From: Candidatus Pantoea formicae
Lineage (GTDB): Bacteria; Pseudomonadota; Gammaproteobacteria; Enterobacterales; Enterobacteriaceae
DNA length: 64,000 nucleotides
Assembly (NCBI RefSeq): GCF_011752625.1
Contig: NZ_VWXD01000015.1
Coordinates: 1-64,000 of the forward strand
Direction of reading: 5' to 3'
Numbering within the stretch: the first letter of the stretch is position 1; every line of letters begins with the position of its first letter. This document shows positions 50,437 through 59,118 of this stretch, piece after piece. The position numbers were made by a program, and so were the translations under genes. A model generated the notes under the pieces. The model had not been told where the DNA came from. It made no database searches and saw only the letters and a list, made by a program, of their open reading frames with translations.

Positions 50437-51048
50437 TTATTCAGCAAGATAATGTGCAGCAATTTCATGCTCGGAAACAATGACGTTGTGCACTAAACCG
50501 TATTCCACCGCCTGCTCCGCACTCAACCAGAAATCACGCTGGGTATCCTGCTCAATTTTTTCGATTGGCTGCCCAGTGGCGTCAGCAAAAATGAGGTTAA
50601 GACGGTTTTTCATGCGCACGATTTCATTGCTGTAAATCTGCATATTGCTGGCCGGACCTTGCATGCCGCCGGATGGCTGATGCAGCAGAAAGCGTGTGTT
50701 AGGCAATGCATAACGATGCTCCTTTTTGGCCGCCACATAGATGAGCGCCCCGGCGCTGGCGACACAGCCTGAACCGATAATAATCACGTCTGGCGCGATA
50801 AAGCGGATAGCATCAAAGATCATATCACCGGATTCCGCATGACCACCGGGAGAGTTAATGAAAAGGGTAATGGGTAGGCTGTTGATGGCTGCAAGAATGT
50901 GTAAATGCTGCACCACCTCTTTCGCCATTTTTTCATCGACGGTTCCGGTGATGAAGATCTTACGGGCGTCGATCAGGTGTTCCATCAACGAGGAATTAAG
51001 CGGTGCAGCGGCGGGCGGCTGAGGCGCTTCAGAGTGGCTATCATGCAT
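50437..51048 (-). CDS. ClpP-like serine protease paralogue
   Basis: About 203 residues from the ATG at 51048 (GGAG 7 nt upstream; an ATG eight codons earlier lacks one). It is a ClpP fold with the complete triad: Ser98 in GCVASAGA, His123 in LLHQPSGG and Asp172 in DTQRDFWLSA. The N-terminus is different from ClpP (Pro/Ala-rich, residues 8-18), and no clpX or clpA lies next to it, so it is not the housekeeping clpP. It may form its own barrel or mixed barrels with ClpP. It possibly shares a transcript with the ArsR gene. Confidence 0.88.
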   Translation of the reverse strand: MHDSHSEAPQPPAAAPLNSSLMEHLIDARKIFITGTVDEKMAKEVVQHLHILAAINSLPITLFINSPGGHAESGDMIFDAIRFIAPDVIIIGSGCVASAGALIYVAAKKEHRYALPNTRFLLHQPSGGMQGPASNMQIYSNEIVRMKNRLNLIFADATGQPIEKIEQDTQRDFWLSAEQAVEYGLVHNVIVSEHEIAAHYLAE

Positions 51049-51116
51049 GGGTTGGCTCCGTGAAAAAGACACCCTTACACATTAGCAATCACTTATCTAT
51101 TTAGCGAATGTAAAAT

Positions 51117-51157
51117 AATCGGTGTCAGGACTCAACGAATGCGTCCTGACACCGATT
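51117..51157 (-). terminator. Terminator of the orphan fliD gene
   Basis: A perfect 15-bp stem AATCGGTGTCAGGAC/GTCCTGACACCGATT with an 11-nt loop. On the minus strand it is followed by ATTTTACATT, 11 bp after the fliD stop. Confidence 0.85.
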
Positions 51158-51167
51158 GAAAGAGAGG

Positions 51168-52580
51168 TTATTTTTTGCTGCTATTGGAGTTATCGAACTG
51201 TTCGGTAAGGTAGTTGCTGGTGTTATTCAGCGTACTGATCATCTTATCTAAATTAGTGAACTGGGTTTTATAGCGTGCGATTTTGTCATCAATGCGCTTA
51301 CTGGCCGTATTGTATTGATCGGTGAGTTGATTCAGTTTTTTACTGATACCGTCGGTTGCCCCCTGCAACACGCCTTTGCTACTCAGGAAGGCGCTCAAGG
51401 TCGTATCCATCACGGTGATTACACCCGATTTTTTACCATCGCCCGTGAACATTTCGCGCAGGCCGTTTGGATTGACATCCAGCGCGCTGGAAAGCTTGTC
51501 CGTGTCGAGCTTTAATTTTCCGTTGGTAGGGTCCGTAGTGATACCCGCTTGGCTCAGAGTTTTATAGACGGTAGAGCCCGATGAATTGGCCAGAATACTT
51601 TTCAACTGCGTCTGAATGTTTCGTAGTGTGCCATCACCCAGTAACGCACCGTTTTTGCTGTCAGGGTCTTTGCCTGCATCCACCGGGGTGTACTTGGTTA
51701 AATTACTCATGGTGTCTTGCAGCGAGTTATAGGCATTGACCCATTCAGTAATGGCACTTTTAGCCTTACTGGTATCTTTGCTCACCGTGAGTGTCTGATT
51801 ACCAGAGGTTTCATCATTCAGCTTGAGTGTGATCCCTTCTACCGCTTCAGTAATCGTATTGCTGCTGCTTTCAATGGCCACATTATTGACGGTCAGATTA
51901 GCATTTTGCGCTTCCACGCTCTGCTTCATACCGCTGTTGGTCTGGTCTGCCGCATCGAAACCAATAAAGCGATTAAGGTCATCATCCCCCGACACGCTGA
52001 GGGATTTCACTGCATGGTCAGTGCCGGTCGCGGTAGACGTCAAAGAGAGACGAAACTCGGTGCTTGATACCTTAATTAGACTCGCACTGATGCCTACGTC
52101 AGATTTGTTAATGGCGTCACGTAAGGCTGAGAGTGATGTCTGGTCTTTCGTCAGCGTAATGCTCTTTTCTTTACCATCTGCGGTGACAAATTTCATGGTG
52201 CGTGAGGCAGCATCGCTGCCGATTGCCGCTTTTACGTCGGTGCCTTTTTCACTGGTCAGCGTTTGCGATTGCGCCAGATTCTTCACGCTAATGGTGTACT
52301 TACCGGCTAACGCATTGCCATCACTATCGGCACTAAACGCTGTAGAGCTCGATGCGGTTGAAGTCGAGGTGTATAGCGCAGCATCTTTTAATTTGGTGTT
52401 AGCCGTCTGAAAAGTCTGAATTGCAGTTTTAAGCGAGCCATAAGCCGAAAGCTTTGCCGTCGCAGCCGATTGCTGCTTTGAAATTGGCGCTAAAGATTGC
52501 TTTTCCGCGCTGGTCAATTTGTCCAGCGTGTCACTCAACTTCATCCCAGAACCGATGCCTAAAGTTGATATCCCGGTCAT
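51168..52580 (-). CDS. fliD: Flagellar hook-associated protein 2 (filament cap), orphan copy
   Basis: A 470-residue FliD. The N-terminal D0/D1 helices (ISTLGIGSGMKLSDTLDKLTSAEKQSLAPISKQQSAATAKLS) and the C-terminal ones (DQYNTASKRIDDKIARYKTQFTNLDKMISTLNNTSNYL) flank variable beta domains with TINVK-like repeats. It caps the growing flagellum and folds flagellin. AGGAG precedes the ATG. No fliC, fliS or fliT lies near; it stands alone with its own terminator, so it is either a displaced single gene or a second cap variant. Confidence 0.9.
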   Translation of the reverse strand: MTGISTLGIGSGMKLSDTLDKLTSAEKQSLAPISKQQSAATAKLSAYGSLKTAIQTFQTANTKLKDAALYTSTSTASSSTAFSADSDGNALAGKYTISVKNLAQSQTLTSEKGTDVKAAIGSDAASRTMKFVTADGKEKSITLTKDQTSLSALRDAINKSDVGISASLIKVSSTEFRLSLTSTATGTDHAVKSLSVSGDDDLNRFIGFDAADQTNSGMKQSVEAQNANLTVNNVAIESSSNTITEAVEGITLKLNDETSGNQTLTVSKDTSKAKSAITEWVNAYNSLQDTMSNLTKYTPVDAGKDPDSKNGALLGDGTLRNIQTQLKSILANSSGSTVYKTLSQAGITTDPTNGKLKLDTDKLSSALDVNPNGLREMFTGDGKKSGVITVMDTTLSAFLSSKGVLQGATDGISKKLNQLTDQYNTASKRIDDKIARYKTQFTNLDKMISTLNNTSNYLTEQFDNSNSSKK

Positions 52581-52743
52581 GCACGTAACTCCTGTTATTT
52601 TGACGTTACGGTACTATCGGCGACTTAAGGCAAACCTTTAATGAAAACCTGATCATTTCCTTACGATTTCCTTACGAAACCCCTTACATATCGCCCGGAT
52701 TTGGTGCAAATGCCCGCTCCACGCCCTTTGCAGGAGATTTGCC

Positions 52744-52854
52744 ATGCAAACAGTCTCTTTACGTTTCGCTATTCCTAGCTATTTTGCGCATCATGCGCCG
52801 GCAAGTTTTGGCAAAAGCACGCTTTTAACCCCGGGTATTCTTTACTGCGCTTAG
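52744..52854 (+). CDS. Possible 36-residue leader peptide upstream of the bglG-like gene
   Basis: An ATG with a strong ribosome site (GCAGGAGATTTGCC) opens a 36-codon frame (MQTVSLRFAIPSYFAHHAPA...) ending TAG at 52852. The product matches nothing I recognise. It lies 85 bp before the RAT antiterminator site. Translation could affect the leader, or it may be an independent small gene; its promoter is not evident. Confidence 0.4.
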   Translation: MQTVSLRFAIPSYFAHHAPASFGKSTLLTPGILYCA

Positions 52855-52872
52855 CCTGCCATGGCGTAAAAA

Positions 52873-52888
52873 CATGATGTAAATCACA
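52873..52888. promoter_or_regulatory. CRP-like site upstream of bglG
   Basis: CATGA-N6-TCACA matches the strong right half and three of five bases of the left half of the CRP consensus TGTGA-N6-TCACA. CRP dependence is known for the E. coli bgl operon; here it is inferred. Confidence 0.45.
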
Positions 52889-52939
52889 TATCACGGCTAT
52901 CTCGCTTGTCGGAATCACGCAGCCGCTTATGATCCTGCC

Positions 52940-53010
52940 AGATTGTTACTGCGTGCAACGCAGGCAAAACCTGACACGCCGTCCTCCCGGTGGGTCAGGT
53001 TTTTTCTTTT
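52940..53010 (+). promoter_or_regulatory. RAT antiterminator site and terminator before bglG
   Basis: GATTGTTACTGCG..CGCAGGCAAAACC (52941-52971) is the BglG/LicT ribonucleic antiterminator target. It overlaps a terminator with stem AACCTGAC (52968-52975) / GTCAGGTT (52994-53001) followed by a T-rich run. When the antiterminator protein is active it stabilises the RAT hairpin and transcription continues into its own gene, giving positive feedback. Confidence 0.9.
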
Positions 53011-53025
53011 TCAGGGCCGATAAAA

Positions 53026-53889
53026 ATGAAAATCGCGAAAATCCTCAACAATAATGTCGTGGTGGTACTGGGCGACAACGGCAAAGAACAAGTGGTGATG
53101 GGACGCGGGCTGGCTTTTCAAAAACGCGTGGGCGATGTGCTCGATCCCCAGCAGATTGAGAAAGTCTTTGCGTTGCAAAGCGATGCGTTAACTGGACGGC
53201 TCAGCGAATTGCTGTCTGATATCCCGCTAGAGGTGATCACCACCAGCGAACTGATCATTGCGCATGCACGTCAGCAACTGGGGCAACCGCTGCATGAGAG
53301 CCTGTCGATTGCGCTATGCGATCACTGCCATTTTGCCATTGAACGCCATCAACAAGGCGTGCCGATCCGCAATGTGCTGAAGTGGGAGATTAAAACCTTA
53401 TATCCCAAGGAGTTTGCGCTAGGTCTAGAGGCACTGGCGTTGATTAAAAAACGCATCGGTGTCGATTTACCCGACGATGAAGCCGGCTTTATTGCCCTGC
53501 ACTTGGTTAACGCCCAGCTCGGCAGTGACTTTGCCGATGTTTCCCACGTCACACAATTTATGCAGGAGATCCTGCATATCGTTAAATATCGACTGCAACT
53601 CGACTATCGCACCGACAGCTTGAGCTATAACCGTTTCGTCAATCACCTGAAGTTTTTCGCACAGCGAATGCTGGGTAAACGCGGCGTGTGCAGTGAGGAT
53701 GAGTCGTTACATGACGTGGTGCGCGACAAGTACCCCATCGCGTATCAGTGTGCGATGAAGATCGATCAACACATTCAGCAGAAACACCTGTACTCGCTCT
53801 CAGCAGAGGAGCGCATGTTTCTAACCATCCACATCGAGCGAGTGCGTAAAGAGACGTTGGCGTTAGAGGAAGATGCGGATGAGGCATGA
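53026..53889 (+). CDS. bglG: BglG/LicT-family transcriptional antiterminator
   Basis: About 287 residues from the ATG at 53026. The N-terminal RNA-binding domain (MKIAKILNNNVVVVLGDNGKEQVVMGRGLAFQKRVGD) is followed by PRD1 (about residues 65-170, with ELIIAHARQQLG) and PRD2 (about 175-280, with NRFVNHLKFFAQRML). PRD His residues are phosphorylated by the PTS to switch activity. It is preceded by its own RAT site. It is convergent with bglB, so it is not in one operon with bglF-bglB, which also carry a RAT. Confidence 0.93.
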   Translation: MKIAKILNNNVVVVLGDNGKEQVVMGRGLAFQKRVGDVLDPQQIEKVFALQSDALTGRLSELLSDIPLEVITTSELIIAHARQQLGQPLHESLSIALCDHCHFAIERHQQGVPIRNVLKWEIKTLYPKEFALGLEALALIKKRIGVDLPDDEAGFIALHLVNAQLGSDFADVSHVTQFMQEILHIVKYRLQLDYRTDSLSYNRFVNHLKFFAQRMLGKRGVCSEDESLHDVVRDKYPIAYQCAMKIDQHIQQKHLYSLSAEERMFLTIHIERVRKETLALEEDADEA

Positions 53890-53890
53890 A

Positions 53891-53912
53891 ACCGGGCGCG
53901 CCCGCGCCCGGT
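53891..53912. terminator. Bidirectional hairpin between bglG and bglB
   Basis: A perfect 10-bp GC-rich stem ACCGGGCGCG/CGCGCCCGGT with a 2-nt loop lies between the convergent stops at 53889 and 53920. Confidence 0.75.
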
Positions 53913-53919
53913 CGCAAAA

Positions 53920-55314
53920 TTATTTCAGTGATTCGCCGTGGCTACGGATCACATCCTGATACCAGAAGAAACTCTTCTTGCGCGAGCGCGCCAGTGACCC
54001 GTTACCCGCGTCATCACGATCCACGTGAATAAAGCCGTAACGCTTGGAGAATTCCGCTTTGGATGCGCTGACCAAATCAATTGGTCCCCAGCAGGTGTAA
54101 CCCATAACCTCAACACCATCTTCAATCGCCTCACGCACCTGTACCAGATGGTCATTCAGGTATTGAATACGGTAATCGTCATTGATACTGCCATCCGCTT
54201 CCACCACGTCCTTCGCCCCTAGCCCGTTTTCAACAATAAACAGCGGCTTCTGGTAGCGGTCATACAGGATGTTAAGCAGAATACGCAGCCCTTCAGGATC
54301 GATCTGCCAACCCCACTCTGAACTGGTAAGATGCGGGTTAGGCACCATCGATAAAATATTGCCGCGCGCTTTCTGATTCTCCTCTTCATTGGTAGTCACA
54401 CAACCGGTCATGTAATAACTGAAGGAGATGTAATCCACGGTGTTTTGCAGGTCGCGTTTATCTTCATCGGTGATGCTGATGGCAATTCCACGGTCGGCGA
54501 AGAAACGCTTCATATAAGCCGGGTAAGCGCCACGCACCTGCACGTCACCAAAGAACAACCATTCACGATTCTGCTGCAACGTTTCCAGCACATCGGCCGG
54601 GCGGCAGCTCAGCGGATAAAGCAGTGCGCCGAGTAGCATGTTGCCAATTTTACCGTCTTTCACAATCTCGTGGCAGGCTTTCACCGCGCGTCCGCTCGCT
54701 ACCAACTGATGGTGGATGGCCTGATAGATGGCTTGTTGATCGCTCTCTTCCGGCAGCCCCACGCCGGTAAACGGCGCGTGCAGCGACATATTGATCTCGT
54801 TAAACGTCAGCCACAGCTTCACTTTATGCTGGAAACGAGTAAACACCGTGCGCGCATAACGTTCAAAGCAATCAATGGTGATGCGATTACCCCAACCACC
54901 GTACTGTTTGATCAGTCCATAAGGCATCTCATAATGTGACAAAGTCACCAGTGGCGTAATGTTGTATTTAGCCATCTCGTCAAACAGGCGATCGTAGAAT
55001 GCCAGCCCTTCTTCATTAGGCTCGGCTTCGTCCCCTTGCGGGAAGATACGCGTCCATGCGATGGATGTACGTAACACGGTGAACCCCATCTCAGCGAACA
55101 ATTTGATGTCCTCTGGGAAACGATGATAGAAATCGATAGCCGTATCTTTGATACCAAAATCAGCACCGCTACGCTCCACGCGTGCGCCGAATATCCCTTT
55201 AGGTTGTAGATCCGACGTTGATAATCCTTTGCCACCTTCCTGCCAGGCACCTTCAACCTGATTGGCAGCGACAGCGCCACCCCATAAAAATGCTTCTGGG
55301 AAACGAGTAGTCAT
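53920..55314 (-). CDS. bglB: 6-phospho-beta-glucosidase
   Basis: A 464-residue GH1 enzyme. The acid/base Glu lies in LTFNEINMS and the nucleophile Glu in FIVENGLGAKD; the N-terminal FLWGGAVAANQVEGAW and the phosphate-binding region near YGFIHVD are typical. It hydrolyses phosphorylated beta-glucosides (cellobiose, arbutin, salicin) delivered by the PTS permease encoded 15 bp upstream. The C-terminal NGSLARSRKKSFFWYQDVI block marks the 6-phospho-specific group. Confidence 0.94.
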   Translation of the reverse strand: MTTRFPEAFLWGGAVAANQVEGAWQEGGKGLSTSDLQPKGIFGARVERSGADFGIKDTAIDFYHRFPEDIKLFAEMGFTVLRTSIAWTRIFPQGDEAEPNEEGLAFYDRLFDEMAKYNITPLVTLSHYEMPYGLIKQYGGWGNRITIDCFERYARTVFTRFQHKVKLWLTFNEINMSLHAPFTGVGLPEESDQQAIYQAIHHQLVASGRAVKACHEIVKDGKIGNMLLGALLYPLSCRPADVLETLQQNREWLFFGDVQVRGAYPAYMKRFFADRGIAISITDEDKRDLQNTVDYISFSYYMTGCVTTNEEENQKARGNILSMVPNPHLTSSEWGWQIDPEGLRILLNILYDRYQKPLFIVENGLGAKDVVEADGSINDDYRIQYLNDHLVQVREAIEDGVEVMGYTCWGPIDLVSASKAEFSKRYGFIHVDRDDAGNGSLARSRKKSFFWYQDVIRSHGESLK

Positions 55315-55329
55315 TTGCTTGCTCCTTGG

Positions 55330-57201
55330 TTATTTCAGTACGGCCAGCAGCGGTGAGCCTTCACTCACCACGCTGTTATTCAGAGTTAGGACATCAATAA
55401 AATCATCACTGTTAGTCACCAGCACCGGCGTGGTGATGTCGAATCCGGCGGCTTTGATGGCTTCAATATCGAACTCCAGTAACAGATCGCCTATCTTCAC
55501 CGGCTGATCGTTTTGCACTTGCGGGTGGAAGTACTGTCCCTCGAGTTTTACCGTGTCCAGACCAACGTGAATCAATACTTCAGCTCCCTGACTGGACGTT
55601 AAGCCGATGGCATGCCCGGTTCTAAACATTGAGGACACCACGCCATCCACCGGCGACACCACGCGTCCGTTCTGCGGCAAGATGGCCGCCCCTTTACCCA
55701 GTAAGCCACTGGCAAAGGTTTCATCTTTCACGTGGTTCAGTCCGATCACTTCACCGGCGATCGGACTGACAACGCTTTCACGACGCGTCAAAGGTGCCGA
55801 GACTGGCGCAGTTACGGGTTCTGCCACTGCGGCGACAGGGGCGCTCTCTTGCAGGCCAAACAGATAGGTCGTGACGCAGGCAAACAGCAGCGCCACGGCG
55901 GCACCGGCAAACGAAGCCAATACGCTGGCATCAATACCCGTGCTGGGCACTACCTGTATAAAGGTGAATACGCTGGGGAAGCCAAACGAGTAAATTGTGG
56001 TGTGCCAAAAGCCGAGAATGGCCGCGCCCAACGCACCGCCGATACAGCCAAAAATAAACGGACGCCGACGCGGTAAGGTGATGCCATAAACAGCCGGTTC
56101 CGTAATACCAAAGATACTGGCTGTAAAGGCTGAACCCGCCATCGCCTTCACTTTGGCTTCTCTTGTACGCAGGAAAACACCCAGGGTCGCACCTGCCTGC
56201 CCCAATACCGCAGGCATCAGCAATGGCAACAGCGTGTCATGCCCAAAGTTGGCGAGATTGTTGAGCATGATGGGGACTAATCCCCAGTGCAGGCCGAAAA
56301 TCACGCACACTTGCCAGATCGCACCCATCACTGCGCCTGCAATCATGGGGCTGAGGCTATAAATCCACAGATAGCCTTCGGCCAGCATACGGCTAAGCCA
56401 AGTTGCCGCCGGGCCAATTGCCAGGAAAGTCAGCGGTACCGTAACCAGCAAGCACACCAGAGGCGTAGTAAAGTTACGCACTGCAACAGGTGAACGTGGA
56501 TGCACCCCACGTTCAATCAGGCTGGACACCCACGCGGCAAATATGATTGGGATCACCGATGAGCTGTAGTTCAGGATCTCCAGCGGAATGCCGACGAAGG
56601 TCAGCGTCTTGCCTGCCTGCTGCTGTTGTAAGGCGTCGAGTATCAGTGGATGCACCAGCGCAGCGGCGATGGCCATGCTGACGAAAGGATTGCCGCCGAA
56701 TTTTTTCCCGGCGCTGTAGCCGAGCAGAATAGGCAAGAAATAGAACAAGCCATCGCTGGCAACAAAAAGCACTTTATAACTGCCACTACTGGCTTCCATC
56801 ACCCCCAGTACCAAGGCAAGTGCCAGCAAACCTTTAATGATGCCGGTTGCGATCATCACGCCAATAAAAGGGGTGAAAATCCCAGAAACCAGATCGATAA
56901 AGCGGGCGAACAGGTTTTGTGGGGCGGCATCTTCCCCCTTATCTGCGTGGTCGAGTGCATAACGGGCGGTGAGTGCCTGATAAACATCGGCAACCTGATT
57001 GCCAATCACAACCTGATACTGGCCGCCGCTCTCAACCACCATGATCACGCCAGGATTGTTTTTCAGCGCGGCGGTCTGCGCTTTTTGGCTATCTCTTAGC
57101 TTGAAGCGTAAGCGTGTTGCGCAGTGCATCACACTAAGGATATTTTCTTTGCCGCCAACGCCCGCAACGATCTCATCTGCCAATTCCTGATACTGCATCA
57201 T
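55330..57201 (-). CDS. bglF: PTS beta-glucoside-specific EIIBCA
   Basis: A 623-residue three-domain PTS permease. IIB comes first (MQYQELADEIVAGVGGKENILSVMHCATRLRF, phospho-Cys in MHCATRL). IIC spans residues about 95-450 with about 10 membrane segments. IIA is at the C-terminus (phospho-His in LIHVGLDTVKLEG). It imports and phosphorylates a beta-glucoside and, by phosphorylating BglG, controls antitermination. Its leader carries its own RAT and terminator. It is the first gene of the bglF-bglB operon. Confidence 0.94.
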   Translation of the reverse strand: MMQYQELADEIVAGVGGKENILSVMHCATRLRFKLRDSQKAQTAALKNNPGVIMVVESGGQYQVVIGNQVADVYQALTARYALDHADKGEDAAPQNLFARFIDLVSGIFTPFIGVMIATGIIKGLLALALVLGVMEASSGSYKVLFVASDGLFYFLPILLGYSAGKKFGGNPFVSMAIAAALVHPLILDALQQQQAGKTLTFVGIPLEILNYSSSVIPIIFAAWVSSLIERGVHPRSPVAVRNFTTPLVCLLVTVPLTFLAIGPAATWLSRMLAEGYLWIYSLSPMIAGAVMGAIWQVCVIFGLHWGLVPIMLNNLANFGHDTLLPLLMPAVLGQAGATLGVFLRTREAKVKAMAGSAFTASIFGITEPAVYGITLPRRRPFIFGCIGGALGAAILGFWHTTIYSFGFPSVFTFIQVVPSTGIDASVLASFAGAAVALLFACVTTYLFGLQESAPVAAVAEPVTAPVSAPLTRRESVVSPIAGEVIGLNHVKDETFASGLLGKGAAILPQNGRVVSPVDGVVSSMFRTGHAIGLTSSQGAEVLIHVGLDTVKLEGQYFHPQVQNDQPVKIGDLLLEFDIEAIKAAGFDITTPVLVTNSDDFIDVLTLNNSVVSEGSPLLAVLK

Positions 57202-57233
57202 CCCTTCTCCCGAAAAATGCCCCGAATTTCACG

Positions 57234-57312
57234 CAAAAAAAAACCTGAGACACGCCCTCTGTCTTGAGAAAGGGCGCGTCTCAGGTTTTGCCTGCCGAAC
57301 AGTAACAATCCT
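57234..57312 (-). promoter_or_regulatory. RAT antiterminator site and terminator before bglF
   Basis: On the minus strand GGATTGTTACTG..GGCAGGCAAAACC (57311-57284) is a BglG-type RAT. It overlaps a 17-bp nearly perfect terminator stem (57242-57258 with 57271-57287, one mismatch) followed by a run of T. The bglF-bglB transcript is therefore attenuated unless BglG is active. Confidence 0.9.
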
Positions 57313-57494
57313 AAACGCAGATTATATTGCTCAGCCACCTTAAAAAATGGCAAGGCGTTTTCAAAAAAAACGCATAAAAACGTGAAGTGAGTCAAAATTT
57401 GCGTGGTATTGAACAGCAGAAAATTTGCCCATCACTGATTGCTTTGAATGAGAAGCCTTCCAGTCAATGCGCCCGGTCATGGCCCTCTTAACGG

Positions 57495-58196
57495 TTAAAG
57501 AAAAAGGTCGTCATGATACTTGAACAGTTCGAGTTCGGAATGAATACCCAATTTTCTCATACCGGATTGTTTATGCCCGCTTATTGTCTTATTGCTTCTT
57601 TTTAATTTCTCTGCAATGTCACTATTTTTCATCCCAGCCAGGATGTAGCGAATCACTTCAGCCTCACGAGGTGAGAGTAGATTATCCAACCGCGGCTTCA
57701 CCATATTATCTTGTACAGCCAAAGGGCTATCTAATACCGCACCATCGCATTTGCGCAGAGGTATTTTGGCGAGCTCTGTGTAAATAGGTTGTGGAATATA
57801 ACGTTGCCCACGGCTTAGTGTGCGAATCGCCTGCAAATAGCAGTCGGGGTCTTCACGCTTGGAGAGATAGCCGCAAATGCCGCGCTGAAACGCAACGCGA
57901 ATAACGGATAAACTTTCCATAGAGGTATAAACCAGAATGGGAATCTTTGGATAATGCGCGAGAACCTGTTTGATCAGTGACAACCCATCAACTTCATCAT
58001 TATCTAAAATATAATCCAGCACTAATACATTCACATCGTGCTGTTGAAGCCCGTGCCACAAATCGATACTGCGACTAAAGTTACCCACAACATGCATGTC
58101 CTGTTGTTTGCTTATCACCATTTCCATTGAAAGACGAATCATGGGGTGATCATCCAGCAACATCACGGCTATTTTTTCACTGAATGAACAGTTCAT
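57495..58196 (-). CDS. LuxR-type response regulator (RcsB/FimZ-like)
   Basis: About 233 residues from the ATG at 58196 (GAGGGA upstream; the ATG eight codons earlier lies in its leader). The N-terminal receiver has the acidic pair Asp15-Asp16 in LLDDHPMIR, phospho-acceptor Asp61 in VLVLDYIL and Lys in YLSKRED. The C-terminal LuxR HTH is LSPREAEVIRYILAGMKNSDIAEKLKRSNKTISGHKQSGMRKLG, as in RcsB, FimZ and BfmR. No histidine kinase is next to it. It may be phosphorylated by an Rcs-like relay and act on surface structures. Confidence 0.9.
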   Translation of the reverse strand: MNCSFSEKIAVMLLDDHPMIRLSMEMVISKQQDMHVVGNFSRSIDLWHGLQQHDVNVLVLDYILDNDEVDGLSLIKQVLAHYPKIPILVYTSMESLSVIRVAFQRGICGYLSKREDPDCYLQAIRTLSRGQRYIPQPIYTELAKIPLRKCDGAVLDSPLAVQDNMVKPRLDNLLSPREAEVIRYILAGMKNSDIAEKLKRSNKTISGHKQSGMRKLGIHSELELFKYHDDLFL

Positions 58197-58366
58197 CTGG
58201 TTTCCCTCATCATAATGCATAGCAGAAGCGATAATCCGGATTGATTAAACTTCAAGATAGGGTGTAATCAGAGAATCAGATGCCCTCTACATCTGATTAA
58301 TCCGTAAGGATTTCCCGACATATTCTTCTAGATAAAATAAAACAACATGTCATTGTTACTGATTTC

Positions 58367-58963
58367 TTAATCCATAGAGTTAAATCCATATCGTTTTAGG
58401 CAGTCATGAAAGTGAACATTATTTTTGCAATAGAGCTTTATGTAAATTGAACGTTTGTAATGGCTAATGGTTTTATTATTCAGCCGAAGCTTAAATGCAA
58501 TCTCTTGCTGACTGCTATATTGAGAAAACCACTTCAACATTTTGAATTCTTGAGGTGAGAGTGAGGTAGCAGCACTACGCATTGGCGTCTTAGCTACAGA
58601 CTCCATAGGTAAAGCAAAAAACCGTTTAATACTCGCTAATGAACTGGATTTTTTGAGTAGGGTTATCGAACTCAGTGTGTTCACAAAAAAATTCAATAAT
58701 GCTGCATCTGTGATCTCAGTGAAAATAACGATACGCATTTGAGGATACAAAATCTGGGTAAGCCGTAAAAATTCATAGATTGTTTCAATATTATCCTCTT
58801 CAGTTTTAAGTTCAACGACAAGAATATCTGCATGTTGATAAGTGAGAATGCGTCTCGCATCATTGATTGATACGCAGGTTAATACTTGATCATGTTGAGA
58901 AGTCATTAAGGCGCTGAGTCCCTGCGCCACCCAATTATCTGCATCAATGCTGAGAATGTTCAT
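58367..58963 (-). CDS. LuxR-type regulator with degenerate receiver domain
   Basis: A 198-residue protein with a receiver-like N-terminus and a LuxR HTH at the end (LSPQEFKMLKWFSQYSSQQEIAFKLRLNNKTISHYKRSIYIKL). The phospho-acceptor position is Glu51 (ILVVELKT) instead of Asp, and the acidic pair is reduced to IDAD. Such a receiver probably cannot be phosphorylated in the normal way and may mimic the active state. Base composition is lower in GC than the neighbours. It lies 170 bp upstream of the RcsB-like regulator in the same direction. Confidence 0.85.
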   Translation of the reverse strand: MNILSIDADNWVAQGLSALMTSQHDQVLTCVSINDARRILTYQHADILVVELKTEEDNIETIYEFLRLTQILYPQMRIVIFTEITDAALLNFFVNTLSSITLLKKSSSLASIKRFFALPMESVAKTPMRSAATSLSPQEFKMLKWFSQYSSQQEIAFKLRLNNKTISHYKRSIYIKLYCKNNVHFHDCLKRYGFNSMD

Positions 58964-59118
58964 ATTTTTTTAGGTGAAGAGTTAAAAAGCAATTAAATCG
59001 CGAACGCTGACCATTTAACATCGGACAACAATGCTGTCTTTGTACGATAAAGCTTACAGCCTTAAAATCGCCCGGCTGCGACTGGCGCAGCGGCAACGGC
59101 ACACTAAAATTATGATGT

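Larger units (their letters stand above)
52581..53025. other. Intergenic region between fliD and the bglG-like gene
   Basis: A 445-bp region. It holds, in order, the divergent fliD promoter zone, the possible 36-codon peptide (52744-52854), a CRP-like site CATGATGTAAATCACA (52873-52888) and the RAT/terminator leader (52940-53010). The rest shows no gene. Confidence 0.7.

Noticed and set aside
57234..57312. Hairpin before bglF as a simple terminator of an upstream gene
   Set aside because: It reads on the bglF strand and overlaps a RAT consensus, so it is an attenuator, not an end of another gene.
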